A stretch of 36,114 bases of DNA, taken from the NCBI GenBank assembly GCA_026996325.1, contig JALWLU010000168.1:1-36114 (forward strand), in the 5' to 3' direction. The stretch comes from Sulfurovum sp. (GTDB lineage: Bacteria; Campylobacterota; Campylobacteria; Campylobacterales; Sulfurovaceae). This document shows, piece after piece, positions 1-8,444 of the stretch; position 1 is the stretch's first letter, and each line of letters opens with the position of its first letter. The notes beneath the pieces are model-generated. The model did no database searches, was not told the DNA's origin, and saw only the letters and a program-made list of their open reading frames with translations. Made by a program: the position numbers and the translations under genes.

Positions 1-891
1 TCGGGAAGCTATGCCGTCGTCTGCGAACTTTATCTTCCCCTTGTAGTATTTTCTGATCTCTGCGATCGTCTCAAGCTCCTTGCCTATCGTACGCATCATA
101 CGGTGCGAGAGTATGAGAGTTTTCGGATTTGCCGCTGCGGCGATCTCTCCAATGGTCTTTGGCGTCATATGCAGCTGTGCGGCGACACCTGTCGCTCCCT
201 TTGGCACGGCATTGTGCATCACCAGGATGTCGGTGCCTTTTGCCAGTTTCTCAAGCGTGTGGTAGCTGCCGTTCATATCACCGGAAAAGCTGATGCTTCT
301 CTCTCCCACATTGATGCGATAGGCGACCGCCGGTATGGGGCCGTGGTGGACACTTACCGCTTCGACACTGATGTTGTTCTCCGAAAAGAGCGTCAGCGGT
401 GAACGGGTGTCGGGTATGTCGTTGGGTTTGAGTGCGAACGCGGCACGTCCGTCAAGAAAATCTCCCATATACTCCCACGCTCCCTTGCCGCTTTCAAAGA
501 GCCTGAAGAGAAAGCCGGAGGTAGCGGGCATCACATCGTTGCCTTCAGGACCATAAATAGGCAGGTCGCGTTTTCGCTCACTGAAAAAAGCACCCTTTAT
601 CAACGCGGGAAGGTCAGAAGTGTGGTCGATGTGCAGATGGGTTAGCAGCACGGCATCGAGGTCTTCAATTTTTGCATCGCTCTCCTCAAAACGCAGCGAT
701 GCACCGCCGCCAAAATCGATGAGAAAACGCGCCTTGTCGTCTACCCACACAAGGTAGGAGGCAGAAGCGCGCTTGTCGGTAAGCTCCGGTCCGCCCGAAC
801 CCAGTACCTGCAGGGTCACTTTTTTGGGAGCCTCTGCAGAGAGCAGCATAATCGGAAGCCATAACAGTATCAGTAGAAGTCGGTATCGCAT
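1..891 (-). CDS. Exported MBL-fold metallo-hydrolase, RNase Z-like (3' end beyond window)
   Basis: The reading frame is open from an ATG at 891 to base 1, so at least 297 residues are present and the C-terminus is missing. Residues 1-19 form a signal peptide (MRYRLLLILLWLPIMLLSA), which places the mature enzyme in the periplasm. The metal motif HLHIDHTSD (H85, H87, D89, H90) and a later SFSGDMNGS segment (third metal ligand region) identify the metallo-beta-lactamase superfamily; the GSGGPELTDKRASAS start resembles RNase Z and arylsulfatase-type members. GAGG 8 bases before the ATG supports this start. An exported member is unlikely to be a tRNA-processing enzyme, so hydrolysis of a small periplasmic ester or thiol compound is more likely (inference). 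Substrate unknown. Confidence 0.85.
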   Translation of the reverse strand, partial: MRYRLLLILLWLPIMLLSAEAPKKVTLQVLGSGGPELTDKRASASYLVWVDDKARFLIDFGGGASLRFEESDAKIEDLDAVLLTHLHIDHTSDLPALIKGAFFSERKRDLPIYGPEGNDVMPATSGFLFRLFESGKGAWEYMGDFLDGRAAFALKPNDIPDTRSPLTLFSENNISVEAVSVHHGPIPAVAYRINVGERSISFSGDMNGSYHTLEKLAKGTDILVMHNAVPKGATGVAAQLHMTPKTIGEIAAAANPKTLILSHRMMRTIGKELETIAEIRKYYKGKIKFADDGIASR

Positions 892-1079
892 CGTCTATCC
901 TCGCTTTCCATACGGAGTACACATACCAAAGTATATACTAACCTTGTGAAAAGTTTGTGTAGTTGTCGCAAAGCTTCAAAAAAATTATGTAAATAATCTT
1001 ATCGAGTGTCCCCAATCTGGTCATTTATGTACAATCAACACCTTTATAGCTAAAGACTAAAACTTAGTTAGTGAAATTA

Positions 1080-1111
1080 TTTAACTTTAGTTAAACTTCT
1101 GTTTCTATAAT
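1080..1111 (+). promoter_or_regulatory. Promoter with palindromic operator-like site for the Hsp20-like gene
   Basis: A TATAAT box lies at 1106-1111, 32 bases before the preferred ATG. A palindrome with 7-base arms, TTTAACTTTAGTTAAA, lies at 1080-1095 over the expected -35 region. A related, shorter site (AACTTAGTT) lies at 1061-1069. The arrangement suggests a repressor or activator site, but no known Campylobacterota heat-shock operator (HrcA CIRCE, HspR HAIR) matches it. Confidence 0.5.
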
Positions 1112-1143
1112 GCTCTTGAGAAATGAGTATAAAGGAGCAGAAA

Positions 1144-1893
1144 ATGCTAAAGAAAAAACTTTCCCTGCTGGCACTTCCCCTTGTGGCAGCCGTCTCTCTG
1201 CAGGCGCAGAGTCCAATGAACGACCCATTCAATGACCCGTTCTTTCAGGATCCTTTTGGAGACGACATCTTCAAGGAGATGATCCAGATGCAGCGTCAGA
1301 TGGATGAGATGTTCAGACGTATGCAGCAGCGTATCAATCAGCGCACAGCAAGGCTGGTACACCCCTCTATGGGAATGTACAAACTCTCTGCACAAAGTGA
1401 GTTTGTGGACAAAGGCGACCACTACGAGCTGGTCACCAATATTCCGGAGAGCAAAGAGAACCATATCAATATCCGTACAGAGAACGGTATGCTCTCCATT
1501 ACGGCTAAAATCGTCCATGAGGAGCAGCAGAAGACCAATGGTATGATCAGTACCTCAAAATCGATCCAGTCCTTCCAGCAGACAACGTCACTGCCTGCTG
1601 ATGCGGATGATGCCAACATCAAAAGTGAATTTAGAAACGGACGTTTGGTGATCATTGTCGGGAAAAAAGCCAAGAGTGCAGTACCCAAAGTAAAACCGAT
1701 TCATACTGCACCTGCTGCAGCAAAACCTGCACCGGCACCGGTACAGCCGGCTGCACCCAAAGCAGAAAAGGTAGATGTGAGCAAACTTAAAAGAGAGGTA
1801 CCCAAGGTCGATGAGAAACTGAAGAGCATTCAGCCTGCGGCACCGGCAAAAAAAGAGTCAAAAAAAGTCGAAGATACAAGTTCTATGATTTAA
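1144..1893 (+). CDS. Periplasmic Hsp20/alpha-crystallin-like protein
   Basis: Small heat-shock-like protein of 249 residues. Residues 1-22 form a signal peptide (MLKKKLSLLALPLVAAVSLQAQ), so it should act in the periplasm rather than the cytoplasm. Residues 25-62 are rich in Asp/Pro/Phe and then Met/Gln (NDPFNDPFFQDPFGDDIF). An alpha-crystallin-like domain follows at about 85-175 (YELVTNIPESKENHINI...NGMLSITAK...NGRLVIIVGKK). The tail (178-249) is a long Ala/Pro/Lys linker with PAAPK and PAAPAKKESKK blocks instead of the short IXI tail of cytoplasmic Hsp20. The start at 1144 is chosen because AAGGAG lies 6 bases before it; an upstream in-frame ATG at 1123 has no such site. It is monocistronic. 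A periplasmic holdase role is inferred. Confidence 0.8.
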   Translation: MLKKKLSLLALPLVAAVSLQAQSPMNDPFNDPFFQDPFGDDIFKEMIQMQRQMDEMFRRMQQRINQRTARLVHPSMGMYKLSAQSEFVDKGDHYELVTNIPESKENHINIRTENGMLSITAKIVHEEQQKTNGMISTSKSIQSFQQTTSLPADADDANIKSEFRNGRLVIIVGKKAKSAVPKVKPIHTAPAAAKPAPAPVQPAAPKAEKVDVSKLKREVPKVDEKLKSIQPAAPAKKESKKVEDTSSMI

Positions 1894-1913
1894 GTGAGCG
1901 TAGTTAAGCGTTT

Positions 1914-2083
1914 GGTTTCACTCAATAGCTCTGGCAGGTGCAAATGTGAGAAGCGTTTAATGAAAGAGAACTGCTTCTCTTTCATAGCTTCGGAACCGAA
2001 ACGGTCAGAGCGAATGCATAGCCGTGTAGGCAACTAAGCCGCCCTGCGGGTTGAGTGCACCTTTGTCGCCATCGAGTGAAACC
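1914..2083. repeat. Long imperfect inverted repeat enclosing a perfect hairpin
   Basis: The 206 bases between the Hsp20-like and LOG genes hold no gene. GGTTTCACTCAATAGC (1914-1929) pairs with 2068-2083 at 14 of 16 positions, and AGGTGCA (1936-1942) pairs perfectly with 2056-2062. Inside lies a perfect hairpin with 11-bp arms (ATGAAAGAGAA, loop CTGC) at 1960-1985. The whole could fold into one branched structure of about 170 nt. No T-tract follows the inner hairpin, so it is not a typical intrinsic terminator. Confidence 0.6.
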
Positions 2084-2099
2084 TTGATAGCCACCATGG

Positions 2100-2918
2100 C
2101 TATAAAAAGAGAGGTTCGCCTCTCTCCTCGTACCATCCAGTAACCGCCTCCCACGCCTCTTCGGCATTTTCCGCATAGACAAAGAGCTCCATGTCCTCTG
2201 GAGCTATGGTTCCCTCTTCAACCAGAAAATCGAAATTGAGTATATTGTCCCAGTGGTAGCGTGAAACAAGCACAATGGGAATGTGCGGGTTCTTGCCGGT
2301 CTGCACCAGTGTCAGGATGTCGAAGAGCTCATCGAGCGTGCCGAATCCGCCGGGAAAGACCACCAGCGCTTTGGCACGCTGCATGAAGTGGAGTTTCCGG
2401 ATACCGAAGTAGTAGAAGTTGAAAGAGAGTTCCGTAGTGATGTAGGGGTTTGGTTTCTGCTCGTGGGGCAGTTTGATATTGAGACCTATCGACTTGGCAC
2501 CTACATCGTGTGCTCCGCGGTTTGCCGCCTCCATAATGCCGGGTCCCCCACCCGTACAGAGTGTCACCTTGCAGTCGTGTGGCCCCTTGCCGCTTTTGCC
2601 CACAAGCTGTCCAAACCTGCGCGCCTCCTCATAGTAGAGACTCTGGCGCAGGGCAACCTGGGCTCTGTTGAGCTCTTTGAGGAGTTTTTCGTTTACTTCA
2701 TCCTCCTTTAGTGCTTTTTCGATGCGCTCTATCTCTTTTTGCGCTTCACTTGTAGGCTTGATACGTGCACTTCCGAATACGACAATGGTATGCTCTATGC
2801 CGGCCTTTCTGATCTTGACCTCCGCCTTTTCATAGTCGAACTGCAAACGAATGCCGCGTGCTTCGTCTGAAGTGAAAAAATCTGCCGACTCTTCGAAAAA
2901 CCCGTATTTATCCTGCAT
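2100..2918 (-). CDS. LOG family protein (TIGR00730-type Rossmann fold)
   Basis: A 272-residue protein with the two signature motifs of the LOG/lysine decarboxylase-like family: GGGPGIMEAANRGA at 123-136 and PGGFGTLDE at 189-197. Characterised members are cytokinin riboside 5'-monophosphate phosphoribohydrolases or nucleotide 5'-monophosphate nucleosidases such as PpnN; which substrate is used here cannot be told. The N-terminal 100 residues include a charged helical segment (KEIERIEKALKEDEVNEK) that the small plant-type LOG proteins lack. ATG 2918 is preferred over an in-frame TTG at 2924 because AGGA sits 7 bases before the ATG but touches the TTG. It is divergent from the nuclease at 3053, and a minus-strand TACAAT lies at 2957-2952. 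Confidence 0.88.
   Translation of the reverse strand: MQDKYGFFEESADFFTSDEARGIRLQFDYEKAEVKIRKAGIEHTIVVFGSARIKPTSEAQKEIERIEKALKEDEVNEKLLKELNRAQVALRQSLYYEEARRFGQLVGKSGKGPHDCKVTLCTGGGPGIMEAANRGAHDVGAKSIGLNIKLPHEQKPNPYITTELSFNFYYFGIRKLHFMQRAKALVVFPGGFGTLDELFDILTLVQTGKNPHIPIVLVSRYHWDNILNFDFLVEEGTIAPEDMELFVYAENAEEAWEAVTGWYEERGEPLFL
2104..2125 (-). terminator. Intrinsic terminator overlapping the end of the LOG gene
   Basis: On the minus strand AGAGAGG-CGAA-CCTCTCT (2125-2108) is followed by a T-run. The stem begins inside the last codons of the LOG gene, so termination occurs right at its stop codon. Confidence 0.75.
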
Positions 2919-3016
2919 ATTCAATTCCTGATAGTAGTAATTTTGGAGTTAATTGTAACGTATTTGCATAAAACGAGTGTGTTATCCAACTGACACTTTG
3001 GCTGGGAAAAAAGTGA

Positions 3017-3022
3017 TATAAT
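3017..3022 (+). promoter_or_regulatory. -10 box of the MBL nuclease operon
   Basis: TATAAT lies 30 bases before the ATG at 3053, in the divergent gap between the LOG gene and the nuclease. It probably drives the three-gene run 3053-5712. Confidence 0.55.
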
Positions 3023-3052
3023 AGAAAAAACCGTCGGGTAGAAGGAGAAGAT

Positions 3053-4453
3053 ATGGCAAAGGTAGTCTCGTACGGTGCTGCGGAAGTGGTGACCGGGTCG
3101 TGTCATATTCTGCAGATTGAGAAGGGGCCGACAGTCATGATAGACTGCGGAATGTTCCAGGGAAAAGAGGAGGAGCGCAACTACGATCCGTTCGACTTCG
3201 ATCCCACAAGTATCGACATACTGCTCGTTACACATGCCCACCTTGATCACGTCGGCCGCATTCCAAAGCTTGTCAAGGAGGGCTTTTCCGGGAAAATCTA
3301 TGCAACTTCCGCAACGCACGACCTTGCCGAAGTGATACTGCTTGACAGTGCCAAGATCATGGAAGAGGATTACAAGACCCGCTACAAGAAGGCGCAGCGG
3401 CGCGGAAAGGAAGAAGAGGAGAGGGTGCCGCTCTACAGCGAAGAGGATGTCAAGCATACATTTGAGCACGCCTGGCAGATTGTCGAGTACGACACGACCC
3501 TCAAGCTTACCGATGCCATCAAGATAACCTACCGCAATGCCGGACACATTCTGGGCTCAGCTTTCATAGAGGTGGACTACCACGAAAACGGAGTGTGGCA
3601 GCGTGTGGTCTTCTCCGGTGACATCGGCAACGATACCGACATGGTCATGCCCCCGCTTTCGCCCTGCAAAAATGCCGACTATCTCTATGTCGAATCGACC
3701 TACGGAGACCGCAACCACCAGAGTATCGACGCGAGTATCGATGAGTTCAAGCGTGTCATAATAGAGACGATGCAGCAGTGGGGCAATGTCATCATTCCCT
3801 CTTTCGCTGTAGAGCGTACACAGGAGATCCTCTGCATTCTCAAGCAGATGCATGACCGTAAAGAGCTGCCACAGTGCAAGATATTTCTTGATTCCCCCAT
3901 GGCGATGAAAGCCACCGATATCTACCGAAAGTACGCAGAGGAGCTTAGTGAGCACTGCCAGAAGTTCAAGAAAGAGACAGGCACTATCTTCGATTTCGAG
4001 GGGCTTACCTACACACTTGACGTGGAAGCCTCCAAAAAAATAAACGACTACGATCGTCGTGCCATCATCATCGCAGGCAGCGGCATGTGTACGGGCGGGC
4101 GCATCCTGCATCACTTCAAGAACCGTCTGTGGAACCGTAAGAATGCCGTTATCTTCGTGGGCTACCAGGCGGTGGGTACCCTTGGCAGGGACATTGTCGA
4201 CGGCTCTCGCTGGGTGAAGATCTACAACGAAGATATTCTGGTACGCGCTTCTGTCCATACCATCAACGGCTTCTCCGCCCATGCCGACCAGCGCTCCATT
4301 CTGCGGTGGGTTTCGGGTATCGAAGGGCTGAGAAGTATCCATCTGATCCACGGCGAGGAGGACAAAGAGGTGATACTGCGCAGTGTTCTGACCAATGCAC
4401 TGGAGATAAAGACCCATATCGTCGAACCTGAAGAGACGGTCTATCTGGGGTAG
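3053..4453 (+). CDS. MBL-fold beta-CASP ribonuclease-like protein
   Basis: A 466-residue metallo-beta-lactamase with beta-CASP and RNA-specificity segments, the architecture of CPSF73/Ysh1-like and bacterial YhfI/TTHA0252-type nucleases. Visible motifs in order: VTHAHLDHVGRIP (motif 2, near residue 60), AGHILGSAF, FSGDIGN, SFAVERTQEIL (beta-CASP motif), IIAGSGMCTGGRILHHF and HTINGFSAHADQ (motifs B and C). All metal ligands appear intact, so it should be an active Zn-dependent RNA endo/exonuclease in the cytoplasm. AGGAG lies 7 bases before the ATG. The DedA gene begins 6 bases after its stop. Confidence 0.9.
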   Translation: MAKVVSYGAAEVVTGSCHILQIEKGPTVMIDCGMFQGKEEERNYDPFDFDPTSIDILLVTHAHLDHVGRIPKLVKEGFSGKIYATSATHDLAEVILLDSAKIMEEDYKTRYKKAQRRGKEEEERVPLYSEEDVKHTFEHAWQIVEYDTTLKLTDAIKITYRNAGHILGSAFIEVDYHENGVWQRVVFSGDIGNDTDMVMPPLSPCKNADYLYVESTYGDRNHQSIDASIDEFKRVIIETMQQWGNVIIPSFAVERTQEILCILKQMHDRKELPQCKIFLDSPMAMKATDIYRKYAEELSEHCQKFKKETGTIFDFEGLTYTLDVEASKKINDYDRRAIIIAGSGMCTGGRILHHFKNRLWNRKNAVIFVGYQAVGTLGRDIVDGSRWVKIYNEDILVRASVHTINGFSAHADQRSILRWVSGIEGLRSIHLIHGEEDKEVILRSVLTNALEIKTHIVEPEETVYLG

Positions 4454-4459
4454 GCAACA

Positions 4460-5017
4460 ATGATAGAATACCTGATATCCCACTTCTCCTACACCATACT
4501 CTTCTTCTGGAGTTTTCTGGAGGGTGAGATAGGGCTGGCACTTGCCGGATTCATGATCGAGAAGGGCAGGTTCGACTTTCCTACTGTCTTTCTCATTACA
4601 TTCAGCGGTGCGATGACAGGGGACCTGCTTCTCTTTACTACCGGCCGCCTATTCAAGCAGAAGACCGAAGCGCTGCTGCACCGATACGACAGAAAGCTGC
4701 AGCGGGTAGAGAAGTGGTTCAGGCGTTTTGGAAGCTGGATCGTCGTTTTCGAACGTTTCATCTACGGTACGCACATTCCCGCACTCCTGATGCTGGGAGT
4801 CTCGGGATTCAACTTCTGGAAGTTTCTGCTGCTGGAGATTGTCGGTGTAGCGCTCTGGTCGGTCACGTTCACTTCACTTGGGTACTATTTCGGCCAGACA
4901 GTTATCGACCTGCTCACCTTTACACAGCGACATCTGACCATTGTCTTTCTGGCACTGCTGTTTTTCTATGGTATCTACCTGTTGCAAAAAGATGAAGAGG
5001 AGGAGGAAGAGGCATGA
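4460..5017 (+). CDS. DedA/VTT-domain membrane protein
   Basis: A 185-residue integral membrane protein of the DedA (SNARE-associated) family: an N-terminal re-entrant region with FLEGEIGLALAGF, then SGAMTGDLLLFTTGR, then FGSWIVVFERFIYGTHIPALLMLGVSGFNFWKF, the conserved arginine/glycine block. It ends with a hydrophobic helix and an acidic tail (KDEEEEEEA). DedA proteins act as undecaprenyl-phosphate or lipid scramblases/transporters. It overlaps gpmA by 4 bases (ATGA), indicating translational coupling. Confidence 0.88.
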   Translation: MIEYLISHFSYTILFFWSFLEGEIGLALAGFMIEKGRFDFPTVFLITFSGAMTGDLLLFTTGRLFKQKTEALLHRYDRKLQRVEKWFRRFGSWIVVFERFIYGTHIPALLMLGVSGFNFWKFLLLEIVGVALWSVTFTSLGYYFGQTVIDLLTFTQRHLTIVFLALLFFYGIYLLQKDEEEEEEA

Positions 5018-5712
5018 AACCTTTTGCAACCCTGATACTGCTGCGACACGGGCAGAGTGTGTACAACAAACAGAATCTCTTTACCGGCTGGACCGACGTG
5101 GATCTGAGTGAGCAGGGGAAGAAAGAGGCGCAGGAGGCCGGCAAGATGCTCAAACGTCTGGCACTTTTCCCCGACATCGCCTTTACCTCCTGGCTCAAGC
5201 GTGCCATTCATACCCAGCAGATTGCCCTGGCTGCGATGGTATGGGAGCATATCGATGTGCAAAGAAGCTGGCAGCTGAACGAGCGCCACTACGGTGCCTG
5301 GCAGCAAAGAGACAAGGATGCTGTCAAAGCTGAAGTGGGGGAGGCGCACTTTCTTGCGGTACGTCGCGGATGGGATACCCCGCCCCCGCCACTGCCTGAA
5401 AACGACAGACGCTCTGTCGCTAATGATCCAAAGTATGCCAACATAGATCCCTCGCTCCTGCCAAAGAGCGAATCGCTCAAAGATACCCATGCCAGGGTCA
5501 AACCCTATTTTGAGAGTGCGATCATCCCGGAGCTTCAAAAGGGCCGCACAGTGCTGGTAAGCGCGCACGGAAACTCTCTGCGTGCACTGATAAAGGAGCT
5601 AGAACAGCTCAGTGACGATGCGGTCACGACACTGGAGATTCCCACAGGCAAGCCGCTTTTATACCACTACAACGAATCGCTTGAAGTCGTTTCGAAAATG
5701 GCGCCGGATTGA
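5014..5712 (+). CDS. gpmA: 2,3-bisphosphoglycerate-dependent phosphoglycerate mutase
   Basis: A 232-residue histidine phosphatase-superfamily enzyme interconverting 3- and 2-phosphoglycerate in the cytoplasm. The phosphohistidine motif LLRHGQSVYN (H12), FTGWTDVDLSEQG, TSWLKRAIHTQ, the NERHYGAWQ acid/base region and VSAHGNSLRAL (H185) are all present, and the length fits GpmA. The usual NKAE after the HYG motif is altered (QQRDKDAVKAEVGE) but the function should hold. The start overlaps the DedA stop by 4 bases, with GAGGAGGAAGAGGC just upstream. Confidence 0.93.
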   Translation: MKPFATLILLRHGQSVYNKQNLFTGWTDVDLSEQGKKEAQEAGKMLKRLALFPDIAFTSWLKRAIHTQQIALAAMVWEHIDVQRSWQLNERHYGAWQQRDKDAVKAEVGEAHFLAVRRGWDTPPPPLPENDRRSVANDPKYANIDPSLLPKSESLKDTHARVKPYFESAIIPELQKGRTVLVSAHGNSLRALIKELEQLSDDAVTTLEIPTGKPLLYHYNESLEVVSKMAPD

Positions 5713-5743
5713 TGTATGTTAACTTTTTTGGAACATAACGGAG

Positions 5744-5749
5744 TATAAT
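5744..5749 (+). promoter_or_regulatory. -10 box of the proton-ATPase operon
   Basis: A TATAAT hexamer (5744-5749) lies 42 bases before the ATG at 5792, in the 79-base gap after gpmA. It is the only promoter-like hexamer in that gap and probably starts the transcript running to 11247. Confidence 0.55.
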
Positions 5750-5791
5750 AGTTAAAATGGTTTTTATTTACTTATAACGAAAGGAAACAGC

Positions 5792-8434
5792 ATGCCTGCA
5801 ACATCCGAAGATATAAAAGAAGATGAAAAACACTCAAAGCAGATAGAGGAAAAGGAGGGTGCCCGGGCAGCCACTGCCGGTACACTCAGGGGGCTCAGCA
5901 GCGAAGAGGCGAAAAAACGTCTTGAAAAGTATGGCCCCAATGCCATAGAGGAGAAAGAGGAGAGCTGGCTGCACCGTCTCTTCAGACGCTTCTGGGGACC
6001 GATACCGTGGATGATCGAAGTTGCCGCCATTCTCTCGGCCATGGTCAAGCACTGGGAGGATTTCACCATCATCACCATTTTGCTCCTTGTCAATGCAGTC
6101 GTGGACTTCTATCAGGAGTCCAAAGCGCTCAGTGCGCTAAAAGTCCTCAAAGACAAGCTTGCAAGAAAGGCCCTTGTACTGCGTGACGGCAAATGGCAGC
6201 AAATCGATGCCAAGGAGATCGTGCCGGGTGATATCGTCAAAGTGAAGATCGGTGATATCGTTCCTGCAGACATCAAGCTGCTTCCCGGCGGCGATTTTCT
6301 GCAGGTGGACCAGTCGGCACTCACAGGGGAATCCCTGCCCGTAACGCGCAAGACGGACGATACCGTTTATGCCAACGCCATCATCAAAAAGGGAGAGAAT
6401 ACCGGTCTGGTGCTGGAGACAGGGGAGAACACCTACTTCGGAAAAACGGTCAAACTTGTTGCAAAGGCCGAGAGTGAACAGCGCAGCCACTTCCAGGAGA
6501 TGGTCATCAAGGTGGGGAACTTCCTCATCGCCCTGACACTGGTGATGGTATCCATCATCATCTATTTTGGTATCAGCCGCGGGCAGAGTCTGCTTGACCT
6601 GCTCGAATATGCGCTCATCCTGACCGTTGCGGCGATTCCAGTGGCACTGCCTGCGGTTCTGACCGTCACTATGGCGGCAGGGGCCAAGGTACTGGCGAAT
6701 ATGCAGGCCATCGTCAGCCGCCTCTCTGCCATCGAGGAGCTGGCGGGCATGGATGTGCTCTGTTCGGACAAGACGGGAACGCTGACACAGAACAAGATGA
6801 CGATCAACGACCCCTATACGGTGGGTGACGTCAGTGACGATGAGATCATCTTCTACGCGGCACTCGCTTCCAAAGAGGAGAACAACGACCCCATAGAGGT
6901 GCCCATCTACACCTACCTCAAGGAGCACAACCTCTATGACAAGCTCAAAAGCTATACACTCGAAAAGTTCACGCCGTTCGATCCGGTAAGCAAACGTACC
7001 GAGAGTGTTCTCATCCACGACAAGAAGACCGTTCAGGTGACCAAAGGTGCGCCTCAGGTGATCATCGAGATGTGTGACGAGACGGCATTCGACAAGAAAG
7101 CGGCATACACGCAGGTCGAATCGTTCGCACAGAAGGGCTTCCGTACACTCGGCGTCGCGTGGAAAGAGGTGACCGAAGAGAAGTGGCACTTTATGGGGCT
7201 CGTGCCGCTTTACGATCCGCCAAGAGAGGACTCCAAAGAGGTCATCGCCGATGTCAAGGCACACGGTGTCGCTGTCAAAATGGTCACCGGAGACAATGTC
7301 GCTGTGGCCAAATATATCGCCCAGCTGCTCGATATCGGTGATGACATTCGTGACATCAAGGCGCTCAAGGGCGAGAGCACCGAAGAGTATGTCTTCCTGG
7401 CTGAAGTAATCGCCGAGGCGATCTACAAAAAGCTCGAGCCCGAAAAGGTTTCCGATGACGCGGTAAAAGCGTTCGGCAAAGAGATCAGCAGCGAGGTGCA
7501 GAAACTCCTGCTTGACCGTCCGCTGCCAAAAGGGAGTATCAAGGAGCACGAGTCGGATATCATCAGAGCTATTGAAGAGGCGGACGGTTTCGCGCAGGTC
7601 TTCCCCGAAGACAAATACTTCATTGTCGACAAGCTGCAGAAGGCTGACCGTATCGTCGGTATGACAGGTGACGGGGTGAACGATGCGCCGGCGCTCAAAA
7701 AGGCCGACTGCGGTATCGCCGTAAGCGGTGCGACCGACGCGGCGCGTGCTTCAGCGGATCTGGTACTGCTCGCTCCGGGACTGAATGTCATCAACAATGC
7801 CATCAAGATCGCGCGTATCACATTCGAGCGTATGCAGAGCTATACGATCTACCGTATCACCGAAACGATCCGTGTCATCCTGCTCTTTACGCTGACCATT
7901 TCGATTTTCGACTTCTACCCCATCACAGCCATCGAGATCATTTTGCTTGCACTCTTCAATGACCTGCCGATCCTCGCCATTGCCTACGACAATACCAAGC
8001 TGCGGAAATATCCGGTACGGTGGGATATGAAAGAGGTTCTGGTGCTCTCAAGCTGGCTTGGTATTGCAGGAGTGATGTCGTCTTTCCTGCTCTTCTGGCT
8101 GGTCTACTATGTCTGGCAGGTCAATGCGGAACTGACACAGACGATTTTCTTTGCGAAGCTGATCATTGCAGGACACGGCACGCTCTACAATACAAGACGT
8201 GACGACTGGTTCTGGAAGCGCCCGTGGCCAAACCCCATACTCTGGAACGCGTCACTCTGGTCAGCGGTGGCGGCGGTCATCATCGCTGTCTACGGCTTTG
8301 GGCTCATCTATCCTATGGGGTGGGGCTGGGCGCTGTTCCTGGTAGTCTACCTCTTCGCCTGGTTCCTCTTCAACGATGCGGTCAAGATGCTGGTGCTCAA
8401 CTACTACCGCAAACGCGGCAAACTGGATATTTAA
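5792..8434 (+). CDS. Plasma-membrane proton-efflux P-type ATPase (P3A type)
   Basis: An 880-residue ATP-driven cation pump of the inner membrane. Features in order: N-terminal acidic region, M1-M2 hairpin, actuator motif DQSALTGESLPVT, M4 with AAIPVALPAVLTV, phosphorylation motif SDKTGTLT (D326), nucleotide-binding KGAPQ, hinge GMTGDGVNDAPALKKAD, and C-terminal helices. The PVALP rather than PEGLP form in M4 and the overall match point to the P3A proton pump group (yeast Pma1-like). Between IGDDI (about residue 512) and EEADGFAQVFPEDKY (about 594) it carries roughly 80 charged residues where typical family members have about 30. AAAGGA lies just before the ATG. The flavoprotein's ribosome site begins in its stop codon region. 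Confidence 0.92.
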   Translation: MPATSEDIKEDEKHSKQIEEKEGARAATAGTLRGLSSEEAKKRLEKYGPNAIEEKEESWLHRLFRRFWGPIPWMIEVAAILSAMVKHWEDFTIITILLLVNAVVDFYQESKALSALKVLKDKLARKALVLRDGKWQQIDAKEIVPGDIVKVKIGDIVPADIKLLPGGDFLQVDQSALTGESLPVTRKTDDTVYANAIIKKGENTGLVLETGENTYFGKTVKLVAKAESEQRSHFQEMVIKVGNFLIALTLVMVSIIIYFGISRGQSLLDLLEYALILTVAAIPVALPAVLTVTMAAGAKVLANMQAIVSRLSAIEELAGMDVLCSDKTGTLTQNKMTINDPYTVGDVSDDEIIFYAALASKEENNDPIEVPIYTYLKEHNLYDKLKSYTLEKFTPFDPVSKRTESVLIHDKKTVQVTKGAPQVIIEMCDETAFDKKAAYTQVESFAQKGFRTLGVAWKEVTEEKWHFMGLVPLYDPPREDSKEVIADVKAHGVAVKMVTGDNVAVAKYIAQLLDIGDDIRDIKALKGESTEEYVFLAEVIAEAIYKKLEPEKVSDDAVKAFGKEISSEVQKLLLDRPLPKGSIKEHESDIIRAIEEADGFAQVFPEDKYFIVDKLQKADRIVGMTGDGVNDAPALKKADCGIAVSGATDAARASADLVLLAPGLNVINNAIKIARITFERMQSYTIYRITETIRVILLFTLTISIFDFYPITAIEIILLALFNDLPILAIAYDNTKLRKYPVRWDMKEVLVLSSWLGIAGVMSSFLLFWLVYYVWQVNAELTQTIFFAKLIIAGHGTLYNTRRDDWFWKRPWPNPILWNASLWSAVAAVIIAVYGFGLIYPMGWGWALFLVVYLFAWFLFNDAVKMLVLNYYRKRGKLDI

Positions 8435-8444
8435 GGAGTCCGAG

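Noticed and set aside
1105-1130. HspR HAIR-like half site CTTGAG after the -10 box
   Set aside because: Only one half matches; the second ACTCAAG half at the right distance is absent.
1982-2182. 66-codon minus-strand ORF after the LOG gene
   Set aside because: It covers the inverted-repeat structure and the terminator and has no ribosome site.
6137-7549. 470-codon antisense ORF inside the proton ATPase
   Set aside because: A shadow frame of a strongly conserved gene; its protein shows no family features.
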